Positions 1-5,472 of a stretch of DNA of 19,333 nucleotides are shown piece by piece; positions within the stretch are counted from its first letter, which is position 1; the number at the start of each line of letters is the position of its first letter. Source of the DNA: an archaeon (GTDB lineage Archaea; Nanobdellota; Nanobdellia; Pacearchaeales; GW2011-AR1); the NCBI GenBank assembly GCA_027318675.1, contig DAHVOT010000012.1, positions 1 to 19,333 on the forward strand, written 5' to 3'. The notes under the pieces are model-generated. The model had not been told where the DNA came from, did no database searches, and saw only the letters and a list, made by a program, of their open reading frames with translations. The position numbers and the translations under genes are program-made.

Positions 1-139
1 ATCTATCTCCTGCAAGAATAACTAAATCCACTTCTTCGTCTTTTGCTTTTTTTGCTAGTCTTTCAACAAATTTGGTATCTCCGTGAATATCTCCTACTGC
101 AAGAATTTTTGTTTTTTTGTTTTTATCTTTAGTTTCCAT
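1..139 (-). CDS. Metallophosphoesterase, N-terminal part (cut by window edge)
   Basis: The reverse strand from the ATG at 139 is open to the window edge and gives 46 codons. After a Lys-rich start, the protein reads KILAVGDIHGD, then an amphipathic helix, then DLVILAGDR. The GDxHGD motif followed about 30 residues later by a beta strand ending in GD is the first half of the calcineurin-like metallophosphoesterase site, where Asp and His bind two metal ions. The rest (GNHD and the C-terminal His motifs) lies outside the window, so the substrate cannot be named; candidates include phosphoprotein, cyclic nucleotide or nucleic acid phosphodiester. The family call is good. The gene is complete at its 5' end and truncated only by the window. 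Confidence 0.8.
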   Translation of the reverse strand, partial: METKDKNKKTKILAVGDIHGDTKFVERLAKKAKDEEVDLVILAGDR

Positions 140-173
140 ATATAACAAAGTTAGAATTGGTTAATAAGAGTTT

Positions 174-392
174 TTATTGAGAGTTTGTCTTCTCTTTATA
201 TTTTTTAGCAGGAGTATATGTTTCTTCTCCTGTTTCTAGATTATAAGTGAAAGTTCCAATTATTTCTCCAGGATTAGAAGATATTTGTTGTCTTTTTTGC
301 CTACCAATTTCCATTAATTCTTCATGGCTATGTCCCATCATTCTTTCAAATTTCATAGAAATTCTTAACCTATCAGATAATTCTTCACCCAT
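174..392 (-). CDS. Small hypothetical protein, 72 aa
   Basis: I do not recognise this protein. It is hydrophilic, has no membrane segment or cysteine, and starts with a likely helical half (residues 1-38, with EELSDRLRISMKFERMMG). A short strand-like stretch follows (IIGTFTYNLETGEETYTP), and the end is Lys-rich. It lies 34 bp upstream of the metallophosphoesterase on the same strand, so the two may be cotranscribed. The first ATG (position 392) is used; no Shine-Dalgarno is visible ahead of it. The composition is protein-like and the neighbouring spacing is tight, so it is probably a real gene, but no function can be given. Confidence 0.55.
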   Translation of the reverse strand: MGEELSDRLRISMKFERMMGHSHEELMEIGRQKRQQISSNPGEIIGTFTYNLETGEETYTPAKKYKEKTNSQ

Positions 393-434
393 CTTAATAA
401 TATTTATTTTTTGTAGTATTTATGTTTTGTTGTA

Positions 435-501
435 ATTACAAAATCATTAAATTTTCATCAAAATTATGTAGTGAATATTTATGAATATATACATTACAAA
501 A
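435..501. repeat. Repeated ATTACAAAA motif in a divergent intergenic region
   Basis: The motif ATTACAAAA occurs at 435-443 and again at 493-501, each time followed by CATT or TCATT. The first copy is fused to the perfect 10-bp palindrome TGTAATTACA (431-440). Both lie between the divergent orphan (174-392) and the winged-helix gene (558-836), upstream of the latter's TATA box. This is the arrangement expected of binding sites for a local regulator, but the region is very AT-rich and a chance match is possible. Confidence 0.3.
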
Positions 502-526
502 CATTTAAAAGGATGATATTGTCTGG

Positions 527-542
527 ATATATACTTTAAATA
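527..542 (+). promoter_or_regulatory. TATA box of the winged-helix gene
   Basis: ATATATA (527-533) followed by CTTTAAATA (534-542) lies 16-31 bases upstream of the ATG at 558. The first element is centred 28 bases upstream, the spacing that gives a leaderless archaeal transcript starting at or near the ATG. A further TTTAAAA element at 504-510 could be an alternative. Confidence 0.5.
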
Positions 543-557
543 AGACACCTCTATAAG

Positions 558-836
558 ATGGAACAAGAAATCAAAGACAATTTCGATATCTTTTTCAGGA
601 GAAAACCAGCTTTAATGCTTGTTTCTTTGAAGAAGAATACCAGAATGAGGTACGGTAGTATTTTGGCTAAAGAAGTGGATTGCACTTACAGCCATGCAGT
701 AAAAATTCTGCAGACTTTAGAAGAACTTAAGTTAGTGGATTTTGAAAAAAAGGGGCGAATTAAGGTGATAAAACTAACTAAGAAGGGAATTGAAGTTGCA
801 GAGGCTATTGAAAATATTCAAAAGCTTATAAGATAA
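558..836 (+). CDS. Winged-helix transcriptional regulator, 92 aa
   Basis: A small single-domain protein with the layout of an archaeal MarR/ArsR-like winged helix. Residues 15-30 form helix 1 (KPALMLVSLKKN). RYGSILAKEVDCTYSHAVKILQTL covers helix 2, the turn and the recognition helix (about 32-55). LVDFEKKGRIKVIKLTKKG is the beta wing (about 59-77), and a C-terminal helix may serve dimerisation. It probably binds DNA as a dimer. No ligand or metal-binding cysteines are obvious beyond Cys42 at the turn. It stands alone with its own promoter, and repeated ATTACAAAA motifs upstream (435-501) suggest autoregulation as an inference. The fold is fairly certain; the targets are unknown. Confidence 0.75.
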   Translation: MEQEIKDNFDIFFRRKPALMLVSLKKNTRMRYGSILAKEVDCTYSHAVKILQTLEELKLVDFEKKGRIKVIKLTKKGIEVAEAIENIQKLIR

Positions 837-885
837 AATTGCAGTGAGGTGATTACTAACTGCCCCAATTCAGGAAGGAATGAAA

Positions 886-903
886 TCAAATAATTTTATT
901 TGA
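886..903. repeat. Short near-perfect palindrome upstream of the 946 gene
   Basis: TCAAATAA (886-893) and TTATTTGA (896-903) are exact inverted copies separated by two T residues. The element lies 43 bases ahead of the ATG at 946 and just upstream of where its TATA box should be. A regulator site is possible. With only A/T-rich bases, chance is a serious alternative. Confidence 0.3.
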
Positions 904-945
904 AATAATAGCAATTTTTATTAACTCTTTTTCTTTTTTTTATTT

Positions 946-1302
946 ATGCCTAGCGGTAGTTATAAGGGAATAAAATTTCCTCCTTTGACTAATAAGGAGA
1001 TAGAAGAGAAATATAAAGAATCTGAAGAAGAAATGCAGGAAGTTTTAGAATGGAAAAAAGAAGAAGAGAAAAGACTCAGTGATAAAAAATCAAAGCCTCA
1101 AGCAATAAGTGCTGCAAAGAGAGCCTTAATTAAAGTTGAAAGAAGAATAAATACTGTTAATGGAAATATTCTGTACTGGAAATTAAGAAAAGAAGGAAAA
1201 AGTCATTTCTATGCAAATCTCGAGAGAAATGAATATTGGGATAAGCTGAAGAAGGGTGATTCTGGAAATGGTGAAGAAGAAAGTGAAGAAGAGGATGATT
1301 AA
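946..1302 (+). CDS. Charged coiled-coil hypothetical protein, 118 aa
   Basis: No family is recognised. After a short N-terminal segment (MPSGSYKGIKFPPL), residues 16-60 are dense in Glu and Lys with heptad-like spacing, consistent with a long helix or coiled coil. A middle part (about 62-100) is basic and aromatic (ALIKVERRINTVNGNILYWKL and later FYANLERNEYW). The tail is highly acidic and Ser-rich (EEESEEEDD). There are no cysteines and no membrane segments, so it is probably cytoplasmic; basic-core and acidic-tail proteins often contact nucleic acids or basic proteins, but that is only inference. It stands alone between the winged-helix gene and tRNA-Lys. The ATG at 946 is preceded by a T-rich tract. 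Confidence 0.55.
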   Translation: MPSGSYKGIKFPPLTNKEIEEKYKESEEEMQEVLEWKKEEEKRLSDKKSKPQAISAAKRALIKVERRINTVNGNILYWKLRKEGKSHFYANLERNEYWDKLKKGDSGNGEEESEEEDD

Positions 1303-1310
1303 GAAGTTTT

Positions 1311-1318
1311 TTAAATAA
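1311..1318 (+). promoter_or_regulatory. Probable TATA box for tRNA-Lys
   Basis: TTAAATAA immediately follows the stop codon of the 946 gene and lies about 40 bases ahead of the tRNA. That spacing would place transcription start near 1340 and give a short 5' leader to be removed by RNase P. Confidence 0.4.
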
Positions 1319-1355
1319 ATTTATTCTATGTTTTTTGTACCAGACTTTTAATTTT

Positions 1356-1430
1356 GACTCCGTAGCTCAGCCTGGTTAGAGCACTAGACTCTTAATCTAG
1401 GTGTCGTGGGTTCAAATCCCATCGGGGTCA
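1356..1430 (+). tRNA. tRNA-Lys (anticodon CUU)
   Basis: A complete cloverleaf can be drawn. The acceptor stem GACTCCG pairs with CGGGGTC (one G-U pair). The D stem GCTC/GAGC has a 10-base loop, and the anticodon stem CTAGA/TCTAG has the loop CTCTTAA. The variable loop is GTGTC, and the T stem GTGGG/CCCAT has the loop TTCAAAT. The anticodon CTT (1391-1393) reads AAG lysine codons. The discriminator is A (1430). CCA is not encoded and must be added afterwards. No intron is present. AAG is used here alongside the commoner AAA, so another tRNA-Lys (UUU) should exist elsewhere. Confidence 0.95.
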
Positions 1431-1441
1431 TTTCTTTTTTA
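1431..1441 (+). terminator. T-rich terminator after tRNA-Lys
   Basis: A run of TTTCTTTTTT directly follows the tRNA discriminator base. Oligo-T tracts on the non-template strand terminate archaeal transcription without needing a hairpin. Confidence 0.55.
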
Positions 1442-1446
1442 GAAAG

Positions 1447-1456
1447 GCTTAAATAA
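1447..1456 (+). promoter_or_regulatory. TATA box of the 1478 gene
   Basis: GCTTAAATAA is centred about 26 bases before the ATG at 1478, the spacing of a leaderless archaeal promoter. It sits immediately after the tRNA terminator, so the two genes are transcribed separately. Confidence 0.6.
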
Positions 1457-1477
1457 TATTATTTACGAACTTTTTCT

Positions 1478-1951
1478 ATGAATCTTAAGCCAACTAAAAT
1501 TCAGTTATTTGAACAAGATTTTGAAGATTATAATCAATTTAGATTTGAAAAAAGTGATCCTGCTACCTTTTTCTCTAGAGTTAACTGCAAGGGATATTTT
1601 AAGCATAAATCCCAGGAATATATTAATTCGCATTCATGGAGAAATTTAGATTCAATTTCGTTGAAAGATGAAAGATTAGCATTGGAATACCTCTTTGGAG
1701 AAGATAATTTTTCTATGAAAACGCATCTTGTTTATTTCGAGACCCCTGTACATAAATTATTTATTAGCTCTGGTTTAGATAATTTTATTGATAATGTTTA
1801 TATTGAAGATAAAACCATAGAACTTGCCAGAAATAGACTGAGAGAAAAGGATATTTTTGGGAGTGCTGGGGACTTCTTGATGGGAGCAAACTATAAATTT
1901 GACTTTAAAGGGGATTTAAGCGGTCTTGTGGATTTTATTAAAACAGTTTAA
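1478..1951 (+). CDS. Hypothetical protein, 157 aa
   Basis: This protein is not recognised. It is soluble, with no signal peptide or membrane segment and a single Cys in the N-terminal third. Its mix of aromatic residues and charge is typical of a folded globular protein (for example EDYNQFRFEKSDPATFF near residues 16-32). The C-terminal half contains predicted strands and a Gly-rich turn (LMGANYKFDFKGDLSGLV). Its own TATA box at 1447-1456 and a correctly spaced ATG support expression as a single gene. No catalytic motif stands out and the neighbours give no functional hint. Confidence 0.6.
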   Translation: MNLKPTKIQLFEQDFEDYNQFRFEKSDPATFFSRVNCKGYFKHKSQEYINSHSWRNLDSISLKDERLALEYLFGEDNFSMKTHLVYFETPVHKLFISSGLDNFIDNVYIEDKTIELARNRLREKDIFGSAGDFLMGANYKFDFKGDLSGLVDFIKTV

Positions 1952-2027
1952 AATCGATTTAAAGATGTAATTCTATCTATATTCTCTTCTCTATCACGAG
2001 CAATTTATTAATAAGATTTATGTAATT

Positions 2028-2333
2028 TTATCTGTACTCTCTCCACGTATGATCACACTTAGTACATTTGAAGAATTTTGTTTCTGCTTCATCTCCTGCA
2101 CGTGTTTGGCTTGTCCAGAAATAAGCTTTATCATTTCCGCATTTTTTGCATTTTTCAACAACTATTGGCAAGGTATTCATTTCTTTCTTAACTACTGCAA
2201 CTTTGTTTTTTTCTTCTATTTTTTCAGAAGTCTTTATTTTTAATTTCTCTTTTGTAGAATAATCGCATCTTGCACAGCCATAATTTTTTCTTTTTTGGAT
2301 TAAAACTGCTCCACACTTTGGACAAAATTCCAT
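2028..2333 (-). CDS. tfs: Transcription cleavage factor S (TFS)
   Basis: TFS is the archaeal counterpart of TFIIS and the RPB9 C-terminal ribbon. It enters the RNA polymerase funnel and stimulates cleavage of backtracked RNA. At 101 residues the length is typical. The N-terminal zinc ribbon uses Cys4, Cys7, Cys20 and Cys23. A Lys/Glu-rich linker (about 28-50) follows. The C-terminal zinc ribbon uses Cys62, Cys65, Cys90 and Cys93. The catalytic acidic pair Asp81-Glu82 sits in RAGDEAETKFFKC, close to the family pattern RxxDEPxT but with Ala in place of Pro. Upstream on the minus strand a TATA box (2383-2392) and an AGGAG-type sequence (2347-2353) suggest a short leader. The intact DE pair marks an active cleavage factor rather than an inhibitory paralogue. 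Confidence 0.93.
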   Translation of the reverse strand: MEFCPKCGAVLIQKRKNYGCARCDYSTKEKLKIKTSEKIEEKNKVAVVKKEMNTLPIVVEKCKKCGNDKAYFWTSQTRAGDEAETKFFKCTKCDHTWREYR

Positions 2334-2346
2334 TGTTTTGTTTTTA

Positions 2347-2392
2347 CTCTCCTTTAACTTTCTTTTTCTCTAAATTTAGTTTCTTTATAAAG
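2347..2392 (-). promoter_or_regulatory. TFS promoter with possible Shine-Dalgarno
   Basis: On the minus strand a CTTTATAAAG TATA box (2383-2392) would start transcription near 2362. AGGAGAG (2347-2353) would then lie in the leader 13 bases ahead of the ATG. That spacing is longer than ideal for ribosome binding, so its role is uncertain. Confidence 0.45.
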
Positions 2393-2416
2393 TTTCTTAT
2401 TACTTGCTTTTTCTTT

Positions 2417-3055
2417 TTAATTTTCAGAGCAAATGCCTCTTTCAGATTCTGGCCTTAAATGTTCATAAAATACCAGTTTAGCCCATCCAACTGAAGGGAA
2501 TAGATTAAATACTGCTTTTCCAACAAGCTGATCTTCACTTATAGACTGCTCAATAGCTAATTGTCCGTTGTTATTATCTCCTATTGTAGAGAAAACATAT
2601 TTCCCATTTTCTTGTCTTATGTCTATTACTCTATGAATTATCGGATTTTTTTGATTGCTGTTAAATATTATTACATCTCCAATTTCCAGTTTTTCTGGTT
2701 TTGCACGTATAATAAAGATTATGTCTCCTTTGCTGAATCCTTTTTTTAATGTAAATTCTTGAAATTCAGTTTTGTCTATATTAAAGTTCTCATATTTTAT
2801 TTCATGCCTTTCCCACCAATTATTGAAATTTCCGAATATATTCCCTGAATGATGCATACTACAAGATTCAACTATTGCTAATGGGAGCGTTGTCCCTGTT
2901 ACAAGATTAAGTAAGGGGAAGAAAATGAATTTTATTACAACAAAAATGAATATTAAAGAGATAAGCCAACCCTTGAAACTATCATCTTTCCAGACTATTT
3001 CCCAGAATCTTTTCAAGAATTTTTTAAACTTGTTTTTGTTTTCACCTCTAGCCAT
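2417..3055 (-). CDS. Archaeal type I signal peptidase (S26, Ser/His type)
   Basis: This membrane protease removes signal peptides from exported proteins. Residues 1-29 are basic and cytoplasmic. One membrane helix follows (about 30-52, GWLISLIFIFVVIKFIFF), and the catalytic domain is outside. The nucleophile is Ser66 in VESCSMHH. The IIHRV motif supplies His141 in place of the bacterial Lys, as in archaeal and eukaryotic ER enzymes, and Asp160 in IGDNN is the third conserved acidic residue. At 212 residues it is close to archaeal homologues. The usual Ser-Met-x-Pro is replaced by Ser-Met-His-His, and about 40 residues separate the Ser motif from the next strand, including an aromatic WWERHE segment. 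It follows TFS on the same strand but has its own TATA box. Confidence 0.88.
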   Translation of the reverse strand: MARGENKNKFKKFLKRFWEIVWKDDSFKGWLISLIFIFVVIKFIFFPLLNLVTGTTLPLAIVESCSMHHSGNIFGNFNNWWERHEIKYENFNIDKTEFQEFTLKKGFSKGDIIFIIRAKPEKLEIGDVIIFNSNQKNPIIHRVIDIRQENGKYVFSTIGDNNNGQLAIEQSISEDQLVGKAVFNLFPSVGWAKLVFYEHLRPESERGICSEN

Positions 3056-3076
3056 TAGATTAAAGATGAATTTAGG

Positions 3077-3086
3077 TTTTTAAAAT
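3077..3086 (-). promoter_or_regulatory. TATA box of the signal peptidase gene
   Basis: TTTTAAAATG, read on the minus strand as a TATA element, is centred 26 bases ahead of the ATG at 3055 and predicts a leaderless transcript. Confidence 0.55.
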
Positions 3087-3128
3087 GTTAGTTTGTTTTT
3101 TGAATATTAATTTCTTTTTAATTCCGAA

Positions 3129-3138
3129 ATATTTAAAT
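3129..3138 (+). promoter_or_regulatory. TATA box of the regulator-Cdc48 operon
   Basis: ATATTTAAAT is a good archaeal TATA element. Start sites normally lie about 25 bases downstream, here near 3158-3162. That would leave a leader of about 100 bases before the ATG at 3264, unlike the leaderless genes elsewhere in this window. Confidence 0.55.
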
Positions 3139-3139
3139 A

Positions 3140-3174
3140 GTATACATTTCTATGTGTATACGTAAGGTATATAC
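3140..3174. promoter_or_regulatory. Candidate operator: three GTATAC-type palindromes
   Basis: GTATACA (3140-3146) and TGTATAC (3155-3161) form an exact 7-bp inverted repeat with an 8-base spacer. A third self-complementary element, GTATATAC, follows at 3167-3174. The cluster covers the predicted transcription start and lies just ahead of a gene for a DNA-binding protein, as expected for an autoregulatory operator. Binding is inferred, not shown. Confidence 0.45.
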
Positions 3175-3194
3175 AAAACCTCTTTTCAACCCAT

Positions 3195-3228
3195 GCCACA
3201 GCTCAAGGTAAAACCTTGAGTGAGTGGC
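3195..3228 (+). promoter_or_regulatory. Leader hairpin upstream of the regulator-Cdc48 operon
   Basis: GCCAC (3195-3199) pairs with GTGGC (3224-3228). After a small A/GA internal loop, GCTCAAGG (3201-3208) pairs with CCTTGAGT (3214-3221, last pair G-U) around the loop TAAAA. This is by far the most GC-rich and most perfectly paired element in the intergenic DNA here. It lies inside the predicted leader. A tiny reading frame (ATG 3193, MPQLKVKP, TGA 3217-3219) runs through the hairpin. The arrangement is compatible with translational or transcriptional control, or with a structured small RNA; no known riboswitch class is recognised. Confidence 0.55.
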
Positions 3229-3263
3229 TTTATAATACCTTAAAAGAAAATAAAAAATTCAAA

Positions 3264-3758
3264 ATGTCAAACGATATATTCGATAACACAATTCTGTGCA
3301 GTAAATGTGGTAAAAAAATGCAAAAAGCAAAATTTGTAAAAAATGGATTTATTTTAAGGGGAATGTCTTGTCCTAATGACTCTTGTAATGAAAGAATAAT
3401 TCATCCTGTTGATGAACAAGAGTACAACAAATTTATAAATCTTAAAAACAAGGAATTCAAAGTCAAGATGAGATTGGTTGGAAATAGTTATGCTGTTTCA
3501 ATACCTAAAGAAATAGTCTCTTTTATGAATGAACAAGAAAAGATTATGAATGAGATGGTAAGACTGTGTTTTGAAGATTTTGGGAGAGTGAGTTTAAGTT
3601 TTGGAGAGCATCTTAATGGGGATTCAAGAGTTATCAAAGCCAGAGAGTGTAAAGTTATAAAGAACAATAAACCTGTTTTACACACAAAGCAATTTTATGA
3701 TTCAGCAAATCCTGAAAATAATAGAAAAATTATAATTAAAGAAGACGAAGATAAATAA
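3264..3758 (+). CDS. Zinc-finger plus AbrB-like DNA-binding regulator, 164 aa
   Basis: The N-terminal part (residues 10-45) holds two Cys pairs, CSKC (12, 15) and CPNDSC (36, 41), and probably binds one zinc. Residues about 65-112 follow the AbrB/MazE swapped-hairpin pattern: KVKMRLVGNSYAVSIPKEIV, with the GNS/SIPKE core, then a longer second half. The C-terminal 50 residues are charged. The reading frame extends upstream to a TTG at 3216, but that codon lies in the arm of the hairpin; the ATG at 3264 gives a natural start (MSNDIFDNT). The stop is one base before the Cdc48 ATG, so the two genes are an operon, and this protein is a reasonable candidate to control its own promoter and Cdc48. 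No toxin partner is present, so it is probably not an antitoxin. Confidence 0.72.
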   Translation: MSNDIFDNTILCSKCGKKMQKAKFVKNGFILRGMSCPNDSCNERIIHPVDEQEYNKFINLKNKEFKVKMRLVGNSYAVSIPKEIVSFMNEQEKIMNEMVRLCFEDFGRVSLSFGEHLNGDSRVIKARECKVIKNNKPVLHTKQFYDSANPENNRKIIIKEDEDK

Positions 3759-3759
3759 A

Positions 3760-5457
3760 ATGTCAAGAAAAACAATTCAACTTAAGGTTGTGGAAGCATT
3801 ACAAGATGATGCCTACAAAGGTATTGCAAGAATAGATGCAGACTTAATGAAAGAACTAGAATTGAAAAGAGGAGATGTTATCACAATTAAAGGAAATAGA
3901 GAGACAGTTGCAATAGTTGATAGGTCTTATCCTGCTGATGTTGGTGAAGGAATTATAAGAATAGATGGTATCCAAAGAAAAAATGCTAAGACTGGTATTG
4001 GAGAAGTTGTTTCTATTTCTAAAGCTGAAATAAAAGAAGCGAAGAAAATAATGATTGCTCCTGCACAGAAAGGAATTATGGTCCAGGGAGATCCCCAAGG
4101 GTTGAGAAATGGTTTGCTTGGAAGAACTGTTGTTAAAGGAGATATTGTTGTTTTAGGAGGTGTTCAAAGAAGAAAAGATTTGATGGCTGAAGAATTTGGA
4201 GATTTAGATGATATTTTTGGAAATTTAAATGAATTGTTTGGAGGAATGGGTTTTGGAAATCTTGGGGGAAGAATTTCTCAGATTAAATTTTTAGTTGTAA
4301 ATGTTAATCCTAACCAACCAGTAAGAATAACTGAAAACACTGAAGTTACTTTAAATTCAAAAGCAGTTGAAGTAAGTGAAGAGAATATACCCGAAATAAA
4401 TTATGAAGACATTGGTGGATTGGGAGAGGAGATAAGAAAAATAAGAGAGATGGTTGAAATTCCAATGAAACATCCTGAGATTTTTGAAAGATTAGGCATA
4501 GAACCTCCAAAAGGAGTTCTTCTGCATGGTCCTCCTGGAACAGGAAAGACTTTGCTTGCAAAAGCTGTTGCAAATGAATCAGAAGCAAATTTTATTTTGC
4601 TTAATGGTCCAGAAATAATGTCTAAATTTTACGGAGAATCAGAAAAGAAAATAAGAGATATATTTGAAGAAGCTGAAAAAACTGCTCCTACAATTATATT
4701 TATAGATGAAATAGATGCAATTGCTCCTAAAAGAGAAGATGTTCAGGGAGAAGTTGAGAGGAGGGTTGTTTCACAGATATTAACTATGATGGATGGATTA
4801 AAAGGAAGAGGAAAAGTTATAGTCATTGGAGCAACAAATAGGGTTAATGCTCTTGATCCTGCTTTGAGAAGACCTGGAAGATTTGACAGAGAAATTGAAG
4901 TTGGAGTTCCAAGTAAAGATGGGAGATTACAAATCTTGAAAATTCATACAAGAGGAATGCCTTTAACAAAAACAGTTAAGTTAGAAGAATTAGCTTCTTT
5001 AACTCATGGATTTGTTGGTGCTGATTTAGAATCTTTAGCAAAAGAAGCTGCAATGAATGTTCTTAGAAAATATTTACCTCAGATGAAATTAGATGGAGAG
5101 GAACAAATTCCTAAAGAAGTTTTGGAAAAATTAATCATAAATCATGAAGATTTTGTTGATGCTCTTAAAGTTGTAAGGCCAAGTGCAATGAGAGAAGTGT
5201 TGGTTGAAACTCCTAATGTTAATTGGGAAGATGTAGGAGGATTAGATGATATTAAGCAGGAATTAAAAGAAGCTGTTGAATGGCCAATGAAATATCCTGG
5301 AAGTTTTACAAGGATGGGAATAAGACCTTCAAGAGGAATATTATTATATGGTCCTCCTGGTACAGGAAAGACTTTGCTTGCGAAAGCAGTTGCAAAAGAA
5401 TCAGAAGCTAATTTTATACAAGTTAAAGGGCCTTCTTTATTGAGCATGTGGGTATGA
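3760..5457 (+). CDS. Cdc48/VAT AAA+ ATPase, N-terminal part ending at an in-frame TGA
   Basis: Cdc48 (p97/VAT) is a hexameric unfoldase that pulls substrates through a central pore, often feeding the proteasome. Residues 1-205 are the N domain, with an unusual Phe/Gly-rich insert at about 139-171. D1 has Walker A GPPGTGKT (257-264), pore loop SKFYGESE, Walker B IIFIDEID (312-319) and RRPGRFD. D2 has Walker A GPPGTGKT (531-538) and pore loop LLSMWV (560-565). The next codon is TGA where nearly all homologues have Gly. The same frame then continues with KSEEG and the rest of D2 (see 5473-6090). Read through, the protein would be 776 residues, a normal family length given the insert. Ending here, it would have a D2 lacking Walker B and be inactive in that ring. 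It starts one base after the regulator gene. Confidence 0.9.
   Translation: MSRKTIQLKVVEALQDDAYKGIARIDADLMKELELKRGDVITIKGNRETVAIVDRSYPADVGEGIIRIDGIQRKNAKTGIGEVVSISKAEIKEAKKIMIAPAQKGIMVQGDPQGLRNGLLGRTVVKGDIVVLGGVQRRKDLMAEEFGDLDDIFGNLNELFGGMGFGNLGGRISQIKFLVVNVNPNQPVRITENTEVTLNSKAVEVSEENIPEINYEDIGGLGEEIRKIREMVEIPMKHPEIFERLGIEPPKGVLLHGPPGTGKTLLAKAVANESEANFILLNGPEIMSKFYGESEKKIRDIFEEAEKTAPTIIFIDEIDAIAPKREDVQGEVERRVVSQILTMMDGLKGRGKVIVIGATNRVNALDPALRRPGRFDREIEVGVPSKDGRLQILKIHTRGMPLTKTVKLEELASLTHGFVGADLESLAKEAAMNVLRKYLPQMKLDGEEQIPKEVLEKLIINHEDFVDALKVVRPSAMREVLVETPNVNWEDVGGLDDIKQELKEAVEWPMKYPGSFTRMGIRPSRGILLYGPPGTGKTLLAKAVAKESEANFIQVKGPSLLSMWV
5455..5457 (+). other. In-frame TGA replacing a conserved Gly codon in Cdc48 D2
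   Basis: The codons run ATG TGG GTA TGA AAA TCT GAA GAG GGA ATG AGA, giving MWV-stop-KSEEGMR. D1 of the same gene has the matching FYGESEKKIR, and family members have a Gly after the aromatic pore-loop pair. GGA is the commonest Gly codon here, so one G-to-T change explains the TGA. There is no frame change. Confidence 0.9.
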
Positions 5458-5472
5458 AAATCTGAAGAGGGA

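Noticed and set aside
841..890. Possible box C/D small RNA between the winged-helix gene and the 946 gene
   Set aside because: GTGATTA resembles a C box, but no CTGA D box lies at the right distance and the internal boxes are absent.
2049..2749. Plus-strand Phe-rich open frames across TFS and signal peptidase
   Set aside because: These are shadows of the two minus-strand genes with clear families.
3216..3263. TTG upstream start for the AbrB-like regulator
   Set aside because: The TTG lies in the 3' arm of the leader hairpin and the added 16 residues match no family pattern; the ATG at 3264 is more natural.
3856..5447. Minus-strand open frames inside Cdc48
   Set aside because: They are antisense to highly conserved AAA+ motifs; codon pattern and conservation belong to the plus strand.
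5455..5457. TGA in Cdc48 as selenocysteine
   Set aside because: The expected residue is a structural Gly in a pore loop, not a redox Cys. No SECIS-like element or Sec machinery is visible, and no family member is known to carry Sec there.
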